Assembly (NCBI RefSeq): GCF_001667035.1
Contig: NZ_LZIR01000111.1
Location: forward strand, 1 to 64,000
Reading direction: 5' to 3'
From: Mycobacterium sp. 852002-51057_SCH5723018
Lineage (GTDB): Bacteria; Actinomycetota; Actinomycetes; Mycobacteriales; Mycobacteriaceae
DNA: 64,000 nucleotides
The position numbers and the translations under genes were made by a program. Under the pieces are notes generated by a model. That model did no database searches and was not told the DNA's origin. It saw only the letters and a program-made list of their open reading frames with translations. Of the stretch, positions 35,690 through 43,989 are shown in pieces. How positions within the stretch are numbered: position 1 is the stretch's first letter; every line of letters begins with the position of its first letter.

Positions 35690-36307
35690 ATGTCCGACGC
35701 CGAACCCGAAGACGACGCCGGTCCCGACCCCGCGACGCCCGAAGACGCAGGTGGCCCGCTCTTTTCGGGCTTCGGCATCGCGTCGACCGTGCTGGGCGTG
35801 TTGTCGGTCGCCGCGGTGGTGCTCGGCGCGCTCATCTGGTCGGCTCACCGCGACGAGGTGGGCGAGCGCATCTACCTGAGCCGCGTCATGCAGTCCGCCG
35901 CCGACTGGACGGGCCTGTTGATCAACATGAACAGCGGCAACATCGACGGCAGCCTGCAGCGGCTGCACGACGGGACGGTCGGAGACCTCAACACCGACTT
36001 CGACGCGGCCATGCAGCCATACCGCCAGGTGGTGCAGAAGCTGCAGTCCCAGAGCGCCGGCCGGATCGATTCGGTGGCGATCGAGACGGTCCACCACGAC
36101 CTGGACAGCCAGCCCGGCGTGGCCCGGCCCGTGGTGACCACCAAGTTGCCGCCGTTCGCCAGCCGGACCGACTCGGTGATGCTGGTCGCGACGTCGGTCA
36201 GCGAGAACGTCGGCGCCAAGCCGCAGACGGTGCACTGGAACTTGCGGCTGGCCGTGTCCGACGTGGACGGCAAGCTGATGATCTCCGGGCTGGAATCCAT
36301 CCGATGA
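35690..36307 (+). CDS. Mce-associated-type membrane protein (Rv0199 type)
   Basis: A 205-residue protein with an acidic N-terminus (DAEPEDDAGPDPATPEDAG), one membrane helix (about residues 28-50) and a Mce-associated-like extracytoplasmic domain ending MISGLESIR. Such proteins also occur away from mce operons (OmamA-type) and can assist Mce transporters. It is divergent from zmp1 with 42 bp between starts and overlaps the next gene in ATGA. Confidence 0.85.
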   Translation: MSDAEPEDDAGPDPATPEDAGGPLFSGFGIASTVLGVLSVAAVVLGALIWSAHRDEVGERIYLSRVMQSAADWTGLLINMNSGNIDGSLQRLHDGTVGDLNTDFDAAMQPYRQVVQKLQSQSAGRIDSVAIETVHHDLDSQPGVARPVVTTKLPPFASRTDSVMLVATSVSENVGAKPQTVHWNLRLAVSDVDGKLMISGLESIR

Positions 36308-36993
36308 GAAACATCTGGCGGTTGCTCGCCTTCGACATCGTGGCCCCGCTGGCCGCGATCGGCGCGCTGCTGATGATCGGGCTGATCCTCGGCTGGCCGC
36401 TGTGGTGGGTGTCGGCGTGCTCGGTGCTGGTGCTGCTGATCGTCGAGGGGGTGGGCGTCAATTTCTGGCTGCTGCGCCGCGACTCGGTCAGCGTCGGCAC
36501 CGACGACGACGCGCCGGGGCTGAGACTGGCGGTCGTCTTCCTGTGCACGGCCGCCCTGGCGGCGGCCGTGGCGACCGGCTACACGCATTGGACGAAGTCG
36601 GACCGCGACTTCGACAACGATGCCCGCGAGGTGGTGCACGTCGCCACCGGGATGGCCGAGGCCATGGCGTCGTTCACGCCCAGCGCCCCGATGAGCTCGA
36701 TCGATCGGGCGACGGCCATGATGGTGCCGGAGCAGGCGGGCGCGTTCAAGGACCAATACAAGAAGTCCAGCGCCGATCTTGCGCAGCGCAACGTCACCGC
36801 ACAGGCCGCCACGGCGGCGGCCGGGGTGGAGGCCCTCGGGCCGGCGGCGGCCAGTGTCGCCGTGATCCTGCGCGTGACCCAGGACGTGCCGGGCCAGCCG
36901 CCCAGCCAGGCGGCGCCCGCGCTGCGGGTGACGCTGGCCAAGCGCGGCGGCAACTGGCTGGTGTCCGATGTGGTGCCGGTCAATTCCCGGTGA
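36304..36993 (+). CDS. Mce-associated-type membrane protein with two-helix N-terminus (Rv0200 type)
   Basis: A 229-residue protein with hydrophobic helices at about residues 8-30, 35-55 and 78-97, followed by a Mce-associated domain (FTPSAPMSSIDRATAMMVPE ... RGGNWLVSDVVPVN). It is translationally coupled to the previous gene. Together they are the Rv0199-Rv0200 pair; a role in stabilising Mce systems is inferred from the family only. Confidence 0.85.
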   Translation: MRNIWRLLAFDIVAPLAAIGALLMIGLILGWPLWWVSACSVLVLLIVEGVGVNFWLLRRDSVSVGTDDDAPGLRLAVVFLCTAALAAAVATGYTHWTKSDRDFDNDAREVVHVATGMAEAMASFTPSAPMSSIDRATAMMVPEQAGAFKDQYKKSSADLAQRNVTAQAATAAAGVEALGPAAASVAVILRVTQDVPGQPPSQAAPALRVTLAKRGGNWLVSDVVPVNSR

Positions 36994-36999
36994 CGGGGA

Positions 37000-37527
37000 T
37001 CAGTTGGATTCGGCCGAGCGCGCGGACTTCACCTTGACGAATCGATCCGAGAGCCGGCGCATCCGGATCATCAACGCGGCCGACGGGCTGGTGCTGCCGT
37101 CGAGGTAGGCGGCCAGCTCCTCGGGCATCGCCCCGATGCGGGACGCGAATTCGTGCTGGGCCAGGCCGGACCGGTCGATCAGCAGCGCCACGTGGCGCGC
37201 CACCTCGGCGCGTTCGTTGGCTTCCAGGTGGGTGCGGGCGCGCTCCAGCACCTCCCACAGGGCCTTGGAGATCCCATAGGGTCGCGTGCCCTGCAGCACC
37301 TCTTCGACCTGCCGGGCGGTCCGCCCGTACGGGTCGCGCTTGAGCGCGGCGGCGATGCGCTTCCAGGTGGCGATGTCGCCGCCCTGCAGCGCCGAACGGA
37401 TCGCGGAGGTCGGCCAGAACTCCACCGGCTGGTCCGGGTCTGGCAAGGACCCGCCGCCGGGCGTGCGCTGTTCGCCGGCGGGCCGCTGGGGTGGCGGCGC
37501 CGGACGTCGGTCAGATGCCAACGTCAC
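37000..37527 (-). CDS. Conserved protein next to mmpL11 (Rv0201c type)
   Basis: A 175-residue protein. The N-terminus is Pro-rich, then TSAIRSALQGGDIATWKRIA with a later part resembling an XRE-type HTH (LLIDRSGLAQHEFASRIGAM, PEELAAYLDGSTSPSAALMI). GTG 37527 is chosen because it overlaps the mmpL11 TGA by four bases; the frame is open further upstream without sense. A DNA-binding role is plausible from the HTH-like helices but not proven. It is co-transcribed with mmpL11. Confidence 0.82.
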   Translation of the reverse strand: MTLASDRRPAPPPQRPAGEQRTPGGGSLPDPDQPVEFWPTSAIRSALQGGDIATWKRIAAALKRDPYGRTARQVEEVLQGTRPYGISKALWEVLERARTHLEANERAEVARHVALLIDRSGLAQHEFASRIGAMPEELAAYLDGSTSPSAALMIRMRRLSDRFVKVKSARSAESN

Positions 37528-40523
37528 CTCGCCTCCTCCAGCATTGCGACAGCCACCGACAGGCAGCGTTGCCTGACCTCGTCCCAGTCCGCCCTGGCGT
37601 CGGGTTCCGACCAGTGATCGTCCCCGAAATCGGAGGGGTGTGGATCCGCGAGCCGACGGACCAACTGCGTGGCGATCCAGTGCGGCCTGGGTGTTTGACA
37701 ACAGTAATACCTGTCTATCCCGGCCAGCACCACCGCAGCGGTCTCGGGCTCAACCGTTTCGACCATGTCTGCAAAGTCGGCATAATCGCGGCTGCTGTTA
37801 CGGCACATGATCAGGTAGCCCTTGAGGCGCAGCGCTTCGGCCCCGGTCGGGACGAGCAGCCGGTCACCGGTGGGCAACTGCACGTGCGTGGTTTCTACCG
37901 GGCTGCGGCGTTCGAACTGCGGAAGGTCCGCGCCGTGGGCGCCGGTCTCCAGCGCGTCGATGGCGACCGACAGGCGGCCCCGCCACAGCGTGACCGGATG
38001 GACGGGGCGGTCGCCGCCGGAGATGGCGCGGGCGATGCCGTTGCGCGACGTCAGGCCGCCGACCAGCTTCTTGGCGCCCGAGTGGGCCTTGGCGTGGCCG
38101 TTGGTGGGCGCCGCGGCGCTCTCATCGCCGATGTCGACCTGGTGGGGGATCTGCCCGGGGCCGAGGCCCCGCGCGCCCGTGGCCTCGCCGCTGCGGCCGC
38201 AGCCGGTGAACGCCAGCGGGTCGGCCACGCAGATGGCGTCGGGTGCCAGGTGCTTGAGCTTGGCGGCCGACTTGAGCACCATCCGCAGGTCGGCGCTGGG
38301 CGGCGTCAGCGCCGAGATGTCATCCGGAATGACCACGACGTCGCCGAGGTCTACCTCGGGCAGCGGCCTGTCGAAGTCGACAGACGGCAACATGCGCGCC
38401 AGCCACCGCGGCAGCCACCAGTTCCACTGGGCGAACATCGCCATCAGCGCCGGGACCAGGACGAGCCGCACCACCGTGGCGTCCACCGCGATCGCGACGG
38501 CGCACGCCACGCCGATCTCGGCGACCAGCGGCATGCCGGCGAACGCGAAGCCGATGAACACCGCGATCATGATCAGGGCGGCGCTGGTGATCGTCCGGGC
38601 GCTGGTGCTCACGCCGTACGCGACCGCGTCGCGGGTGTTCCCGGAGTGCAGGAAGCGTTCCCGGATGCGGGTGAGCAGGAAGATCTCGTAATCCATCGAC
38701 AACCCGAAGGTCATCGCCAGCACCAGCGGAGGAACGGTGCTGTCGATCGAGCTGGTCCGGGTGAAACCGAGGTCTTGCAACCAGCCCCACTGGAAGACCA
38801 TCACCAGGCTGCCGTAGGCGGCGGCGACCGACAGCAAGGTCATCAGCACGCCCTTCAACGCCAAGAACACCGAGTGGATCGAGATCAGCAGCATCACGAA
38901 CGCGATGAGTGCCACGAAGAGCAGCACCACCGGCTCGGTCTGGGCCACCCGGTCGTCGAAGTCCTTGATCAGCGCGGTCGGGCCGCCGACGTCGACCCGA
39001 GCGGTCCCAGCGTCGGGAATCTTGGGCAGCTGCGTGCGCATCCACGTGACGGTCTCCCGCGCGCCCATGTCCTCGGGATCCACCGATAGCACCGCCGACA
39101 GCAGGGCGCTGCCGTTGTCCTCGGCGAATTGGGGCGGGGACACCGAGACGATGTGCGGAGCGTGAGTCATTCGCTGCCGGATCGCGGCGATGGTCTGGCT
39201 GTGCTCGGGCGAGGCCGCGCCGCCGTCGGGAAAGCTGATCAGCACCCGGACCGGGCCCAGCGCGCCGGGTCCGAGCGCTTGGGCCGCCGCGCCCACCCCG
39301 GCGCGGATCTCGTGCGAGGAGTCGAACTGCCGCAGCAGGCTGTTGCCCAGCACCATCGAGGCCGCCGGCGCGGCCATCACGAGCAGCACCGCCGACGCGG
39401 CCACCGCCGACATCCACGGTCGGCGCATCACCCATCCGATCCAGCGGTTCCAGAACCGGGACTGTGTGCCCTCCGGCTGCCGCGACCAGTGCAGCAGGGC
39501 CGACCGCTTGGCCGCCGCCCGGCCGAACGTCGCCAGCACCGCCGGGGTCAGGGTGGCCGCGGTCAGCATTGCCACCGCCACGGCCAGGATGGCCCCGGTG
39601 GCCATCGACTTCAGCGCCGGGGTATTGATGACATAGATCCCGGTCAGGGAGGCGACGACGGTCGCGCCGGAGAGCACCACCGCGAGCCCGGAAGTGGCCA
39701 TCGCGGCGTCCACGGCTTCGGTCGGCTGGCGGCCCGAACGCAGTTCCTCGCGGAAGCGCATCAGAATGAACAGCGAATAGTCGACGGCCAGGGCGATCCC
39801 GAACATCGAGACCGTCGAGGTCACGAACACCGACATGGTGGTATAGGCCGACAGCAAGTAGACCAGGCCCATGGTCACCACGACCGTGCAGACGCCCAGG
39901 GCGAGCGGGATCGCCGCGGCGGCCAGCGAACCGAACACCGCCAGCAGCACGACCAGGATGATCGGCAGGTTCCAGCGTTCGGCGGCGGCGATGTCGTGCT
40001 TGGTGTTGGCCGCGGCGGCGGCGCTGAGCGCGCCCTGGCCGATGACGTAAAGCCGCACGCGGCCGTTCGCGGTCTGGCCGGACTGATCGCCCTTGATGCC
40101 GACCCTCTGGCGCAGCTGCTTGGCGATGTCGCTGGTGCCGGAGTTGCGGGCGTCCAGCCGCAGCGACACCACATATGGCCGGTCGGGCTGCGGCGGCCGC
40201 TGGGTGGGGTTGGGCACCTCCGTCACGCCGGGAAACTCGCCGGCGATCTGTCGCAGCTGCCCGACCGCGTCGTTGATGTCCTGATAGCTGGCGTCCGGAC
40301 GGGGGGCCGCGACCAGCGCCAACGAGGACGCCCCCTGGTCGTGGAAGAGCTCCTCGAGCTGGTCGTGCACGGCCAGCGACTGGGAGCCGGCCACTTCGAA
40401 GCCACCGCCGGTGAGGTTGCCGGATTGCGTCATCGCCAGATAGATGGCCGGCACCAATGCCAGCAACCAGCCTGTGAAGACCAACCAACGGTATCTACGC
40501 AGGCTGCGACTGAGGCGCATCAT
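37524..40523 (-). CDS. mmpL11: RND lipid transporter MmpL11
   Basis: A 999-residue MmpL protein with two RND repeats: an N-terminal helix (about 15-33), a periplasmic domain, helix bundles at about 180-370 and 530-690, and a cytoplasmic C-terminal tail. Conserved Asp-Tyr pairs are seen in FGIALAVDYSLFILMRFREE and MTFGLSMDYEIFLLTRIRER. In M. tuberculosis MmpL11 exports mycolate wax esters and long-chain TAG and has been linked to haem uptake together with Rv0203 and MmpL3. The neighbourhood is conserved. Confidence 0.95.
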   Translation of the reverse strand: MMRLSRSLRRYRWLVFTGWLLALVPAIYLAMTQSGNLTGGGFEVAGSQSLAVHDQLEELFHDQGASSLALVAAPRPDASYQDINDAVGQLRQIAGEFPGVTEVPNPTQRPPQPDRPYVVSLRLDARNSGTSDIAKQLRQRVGIKGDQSGQTANGRVRLYVIGQGALSAAAAANTKHDIAAAERWNLPIILVVLLAVFGSLAAAAIPLALGVCTVVVTMGLVYLLSAYTTMSVFVTSTVSMFGIALAVDYSLFILMRFREELRSGRQPTEAVDAAMATSGLAVVLSGATVVASLTGIYVINTPALKSMATGAILAVAVAMLTAATLTPAVLATFGRAAAKRSALLHWSRQPEGTQSRFWNRWIGWVMRRPWMSAVAASAVLLVMAAPAASMVLGNSLLRQFDSSHEIRAGVGAAAQALGPGALGPVRVLISFPDGGAASPEHSQTIAAIRQRMTHAPHIVSVSPPQFAEDNGSALLSAVLSVDPEDMGARETVTWMRTQLPKIPDAGTARVDVGGPTALIKDFDDRVAQTEPVVLLFVALIAFVMLLISIHSVFLALKGVLMTLLSVAAAYGSLVMVFQWGWLQDLGFTRTSSIDSTVPPLVLAMTFGLSMDYEIFLLTRIRERFLHSGNTRDAVAYGVSTSARTITSAALIMIAVFIGFAFAGMPLVAEIGVACAVAIAVDATVVRLVLVPALMAMFAQWNWWLPRWLARMLPSVDFDRPLPEVDLGDVVVIPDDISALTPPSADLRMVLKSAAKLKHLAPDAICVADPLAFTGCGRSGEATGARGLGPGQIPHQVDIGDESAAAPTNGHAKAHSGAKKLVGGLTSRNGIARAISGGDRPVHPVTLWRGRLSVAIDALETGAHGADLPQFERRSPVETTHVQLPTGDRLLVPTGAEALRLKGYLIMCRNSSRDYADFADMVETVEPETAAVVLAGIDRYYCCQTPRPHWIATQLVRRLADPHPSDFGDDHWSEPDARADWDEVRQRCLSVAVAMLEEAR

Positions 40524-40844
40524 GAACTGCTGGATCTCTGCACTCCCCGGTGTCTCGCGCGGCGCGTGCAGGCGAGAATACCGCAGCAGCCTGTGGATTA
40601 TGTCGGGTTATCTGCATCCTGAGCTGCAACGACGCCGATGTTGCCAAGACGCAGCAAACTCGTTGTGAACCGGTGACTAAAAGGAACTGGTCACACGAGT
40701 GGCAGCGCCCGGTCGGGGGATGGCAGGATGTCGGATGGCCGCGCGGGGCACGGGGATCTCCGCCACCAAGAGCCTTCTATCGCAGCCGTTTACGAGATGT
40801 CGAGCACTCGGCACGTCTTTCGGCGAACTCCTAAGGGGTGATCC
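40524..40844. other. 321-bp divergent intergenic region, mmpL11 / haem-binding protein
   Basis: No gene or clear palindrome is seen. It must carry promoters for mmpL11 (leftward) and the Rv0203-type gene (rightward). The rightward gene has a good ribosome-binding site, AAGGGG, seven bases before its ATG. Confidence 0.6.
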
Positions 40845-41396
40845 ATGACGACAGGCACCGCGACCCGGCGCCGCCGGCTCCTCGCCGGGCTGATCGCCAC
40901 CGCAGCGCCCGCCGCCGCCCTCGCGGTGCTGGCCGGGCCGCCGGCGACCGGAGCCAACGACCCGTGCGCGGCCAGCGAGGTCGCCCGCACGATCGGTTCG
41001 GTCTCCAAGTCCATGGGTGACTACCTGGACTCGCACCCGGAGACCAACCAGGCGATGACGACGATGCTGCAGCAGCAGGCGGGGCCGCAATCCGTCACGG
41101 GGTTGAAGTCCTACTTCGAGGCCAACCCGAAGGTCGCCGGCGACATGACGTCGATGGCGCAGCCGCTGACCAACCTGTCGATGCAGTGCAAGCTGCCGAT
41201 CACGATCCCGCAGGCGATGGGCCTGATGCAGCAGGCGCAGGGCGCCGCAGGTGGGCTGCCGGGCGGCCAGGCATCCCTGCCCGGCAACGCCGCCGGCACC
41301 CCGCCGGTGGCGACCGCGCCGGCGCCAGGCGCTGCGGGCGGCACGCTGCCCGGCGTCACGATTGGCGGCGCGCCGCGCCCCAGCAACGTCGGCTGA
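40845..41396 (+). CDS. Secreted haem-binding protein (Rv0203 type)
   Basis: A 183-residue exported protein with an Arg-rich signal peptide (MTTGTATRRRRLLAGLIATA, cleaved near residue 38). A small helical core with two cysteines (DPCAASEVARTIGSV ... SMQCKLP) matches the haemophore domain of Rv0203. The C-terminal 50 residues are Pro/Ala/Gly-rich and longer than in M. tuberculosis (recalled as about 136 residues in total). It sits between mmpL11 and mmpL3, the proposed haem-import partners. Confidence 0.85.
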   Translation: MTTGTATRRRRLLAGLIATAAPAAALAVLAGPPATGANDPCAASEVARTIGSVSKSMGDYLDSHPETNQAMTTMLQQQAGPQSVTGLKSYFEANPKVAGDMTSMAQPLTNLSMQCKLPITIPQAMGLMQQAQGAAGGLPGGQASLPGNAAGTPPVATAPAPGAAGGTLPGVTIGGAPRPSNVG

Positions 41397-41403
41397 GAGT
41401 CGG

Positions 41404-42591
41404 TTACGCGCCTGCCGACCGGTCGCCGTCCGGGTGGGCCTCCGGCGGCGGGACCGGGCCTTGCAGGGCGCCGTCGCTCTGGTCGGCGGAGGGGTCGCTG
41501 AGGTAGCGCACCACGGGCAGCGGCCCGGTGATCGGGTCGTCGGAGTCGGAGTCCGAGACGTTCTCGGTGCGGAACACGAAGAAGAACACCACCCAGCCGA
41601 CGGCGGAGATGAGCAGCCAGCTGATCAGCCGGTAGAGCAGCATCGCGGAAATGGCGTTCGGCAGGGACATCCCGCTGGACACCAGGCCGGGCACCAGAAC
41701 CGCCTCGACGACCAGCAGCCCGCCCGGCATCAGCGGAATCGTGCCGACCGCGCGAGCGGCGGCGTAGGCCACCGTCAGCCCGGCGACCGAGGCGTGGTCG
41801 CCGGCGGCGTAGGCGGCGAAGCCGAGGCAGGCCACGTCCGCGATCCAGTTGAACATCGACCAGCTGAACGCCACACCCAGGTCGCGGCGGCCCAGGCTGA
41901 CCGATTCGAGCTGGCTGAGCGTCTCGCGCCACTTGTCCAAACCGGTCTCCGCGGGCTTGCCGCGCACCGAGTTGATCCAGGCCAGAACCCGGCCGCCGAT
42001 GCCCTCGATCAGCTCCGGGCGCGACGCCACCGCTTGGGCCAGCAGCAACAACGCGACGAAGCCGCCGAGCGTGAACAGCAATGAGAACGGGTTGTTCTTG
42101 GCGCCCAGGAAGAACGCCCCGCCCAGGCCGAGCAGTGCCAGCCCCACGGCCTGCAGCACGCCCGACATCACCAACTGCCACGACGCCACCACCGCCGAGG
42201 CGCCCCAGATCCGCTGCTGACGGAACAGAAACGTGGCCGACAGCACCGGCCCGCCCGGCAGCGTGGTGCTCAGCGAGTTGGCGGCATAGAACGCGGCCTC
42301 CGACCGCAGTTGCTTGACGTGCACGCCGGCCGATCTCAGCAGGGTGCGCTGAATTTGGGCGAAGCTGTGCATCGACGCCGCCGCCGCCAGCACGGACGCG
42401 AGCAGCCACCACCAGTTCGCCTCATACAGGCTCGTCCAGGCCTTGGCCAGCTGGTCCCAGCCGAGCGAGACCTCGACAGCAAGCACGATCGCGACGACCC
42501 CGAGGATCACCCACCGCACCCACCAGTACTTGCCGCGCGGGGTCGATTCGCGCGCCAAGTCGAGCTTGCGTGGGGGTGCGTCGTGCGGCAC
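41404..42591 (-). CDS. Lysylphosphatidylglycerol-synthase-TM-like/UPF0104 membrane protein (Rv0204c type)
   Basis: A 395-residue integral membrane protein of about eight helices, of the flippase-like DUF (UPF0104/LPG_synthase_TM) family: EAAFYAANSLSTTLPGGPVL and the late GTIPLMPGGLLVVEAVLVPG. GTG 42591 is chosen from length and from hydrophobicity beginning soon after; the frame stays open to 42816 through a repetitive Pro/Arg region that lacks coding character. Function is unknown; an envelope lipid role is suggested by the mmpL neighbours. Confidence 0.82.
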   Translation of the reverse strand: MPHDAPPRKLDLARESTPRGKYWWVRWVILGVVAIVLAVEVSLGWDQLAKAWTSLYEANWWWLLASVLAAAASMHSFAQIQRTLLRSAGVHVKQLRSEAAFYAANSLSTTLPGGPVLSATFLFRQQRIWGASAVVASWQLVMSGVLQAVGLALLGLGGAFFLGAKNNPFSLLFTLGGFVALLLLAQAVASRPELIEGIGGRVLAWINSVRGKPAETGLDKWRETLSQLESVSLGRRDLGVAFSWSMFNWIADVACLGFAAYAAGDHASVAGLTVAYAAARAVGTIPLMPGGLLVVEAVLVPGLVSSGMSLPNAISAMLLYRLISWLLISAVGWVVFFFVFRTENVSDSDSDDPITGPLPVVRYLSDPSADQSDGALQGPVPPPEAHPDGDRSAGA

Positions 42592-42689
42592 GGGGTTTAG
42601 GGTAACCGCGCAGGTGGCGCGGCCATCCGGACGAAGCACCGACTGTGTCAGGGTCGTTCTGGGGTCGTAACCGGATCGTGGCGGCCACG

Positions 42690-42775
42690 GGAACGGCCCA
42701 GGGGCCTCCGAGGGGTCTCCGAGGGGTATCCGAGGGGGCCGAGGCGGCTTCCGAGGAACCTCCGAGGGGCAACTG
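42690..42775. repeat. Irregular short repeat rich in CCGAGGGG
   Basis: Between the divergent Rv0204c-type and Rv0205-type genes, CCGAGGGG or close variants recur about six times at roughly 10-12-bp spacing (for example CTCCGAGGGGTCTCCGAGGG). The block is in the noncoding gap of about 250 bp. It may be slippage-derived; function unknown. Confidence 0.6.
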
Positions 42776-42840
42776 CCCCGTCGCCGAAACGGCCCCCCGC
42801 GGCCCCGTCGGAGCAAAGCCGCGCCAGATAGGCTGGCCAG

Positions 42841-43977
42841 ATGCTGGCAAACCCCGACGATGCTGCGGTCGAACCGCTTGTCCGCAGGACCGCGGCCTGG
42901 GCGTGGCGGTTGCTCGTCATCCTGGCCGCCGTGGTCGCCGTGCTGTGGGTCGTGCAGAAGCTAGAAGTGATCGTCGTTCCGGTGTTGCTGGCCTTGATGG
43001 TGAGCGCTTTGCTGGTGCAGGCGGTCGACTGGCTGGACCAGCGCGGCCTGCCGCGTGGCGCGGCGGTGGCGCTGGTCCTGTTCGGCGGGTTCGCGATCTT
43101 CGGCGGCATCCTGGCCTTCGTCATCACCCAGTTCGTCTACGGGCTGCCCGACCTGACCGAACAGGTGAGCCGAAGCATCGACTCCACCCGCAGGTGGCTG
43201 ATCGAGGGACCGTTGCACCTGCGCGGCGAACAAATCTCCAACGCGGGCAACGCCGCGATCCAGGCGCTGCACAACAACCAGTCCAAGCTCACCAGCGGCG
43301 CCCTGGCCACCGCCGCCACCATCACCGAGATGGTCACGGCCGCGGTGTTAGCGCTGTTCACACTGATTTTCTTCCTCTACGGCGGCCGCAACATCTGGCA
43401 ATACGTCACCAAGATCTTCCCCGTGGGCGTGCGCGGTCGGGTGCGCGAGGCGGGCCACGCCGGATACGGGTCGCTGATCGGCTACGTGCGGGCGACGTTC
43501 CTGGTCGCCCTGACCGATGCGGCGGGTGTGGGCACCGGGCTGGCGATCATGGACATTCCGTTGGCGCTGCCGCTGGCCTCGCTGGTGTTCATGGGCGCCT
43601 TCATCCCGCTCGTCGGCGCGGTGATCGCCGGGTTTTTGGCCGTGGTGGTGGCGCTGCTGGCCAAGGGCGTCGTCTACGCGCTGATCACGCTTGGTTTGCT
43701 GGTTGCGGTGAACCAGATGGAGGCTCATTTGCTGCAGCCGCTGGTGATGGGGCGCGCGGTCTCGATCCATCCGCTCGCCGTGGTGCTGGCCATTTCCACC
43801 GGCGGTGTGCTCGCCGGGATCGTCGGCGCCTTGCTGGCCGTTCCGACGGTCGCGTTCCTCAACAATGCGATTCAGGTGCTGCTGGCCCCGGATCCCGCCG
43901 CCGAAGCCGAGAAGCAGACCGAGGAGGCCGACGACACGGCGATCGTCGAGGCGGAACCGGACCGCCCGCCCGACTGA
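42841..43977 (+). CDS. AI-2E family transporter / permease (Rv0205 type)
   Basis: A 378-residue membrane protein of the AI-2E (UPF0118/PerM) family. Two N-terminal helices (about residues 25-65), a soluble middle region and five C-terminal helices are seen, with the family motifs MGAFIPLVGAVIAGFLAVVV and LLQPLVMGRAVSIHPLAVVL. Some members are Na+/H+ antiporters or exporters; the substrate here is unknown. It ends 12 bp from the mmpL3 stop (convergent). Confidence 0.9.
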   Translation: MLANPDDAAVEPLVRRTAAWAWRLLVILAAVVAVLWVVQKLEVIVVPVLLALMVSALLVQAVDWLDQRGLPRGAAVALVLFGGFAIFGGILAFVITQFVYGLPDLTEQVSRSIDSTRRWLIEGPLHLRGEQISNAGNAAIQALHNNQSKLTSGALATAATITEMVTAAVLALFTLIFFLYGGRNIWQYVTKIFPVGVRGRVREAGHAGYGSLIGYVRATFLVALTDAAGVGTGLAIMDIPLALPLASLVFMGAFIPLVGAVIAGFLAVVVALLAKGVVYALITLGLLVAVNQMEAHLLQPLVMGRAVSIHPLAVVLAISTGGVLAGIVGALLAVPTVAFLNNAIQVLLAPDPAAEAEKQTEEADDTAIVEAEPDRPPD

Positions 43978-43989
43978 TTCGCTCAGCGC

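Noticed and set aside
35648..36235. N-terminal extension of zmp1
   Set aside because: It runs antisense over the Rv0199-type gene; the GTG at 35647 gives the family length and a good ribosome-binding site.
37491..39089. Rightward frame of 532 codons opposite mmpL11
   Set aside because: Shadow frame of mmpL11; the real gene has full RND motifs on the other strand.
42592..42816. N-terminal extension of the Rv0204c-type protein
   Set aside because: It is Pro/Arg-rich and derived from short repeats with no family similarity; the GTG at 42591 suits the family better.
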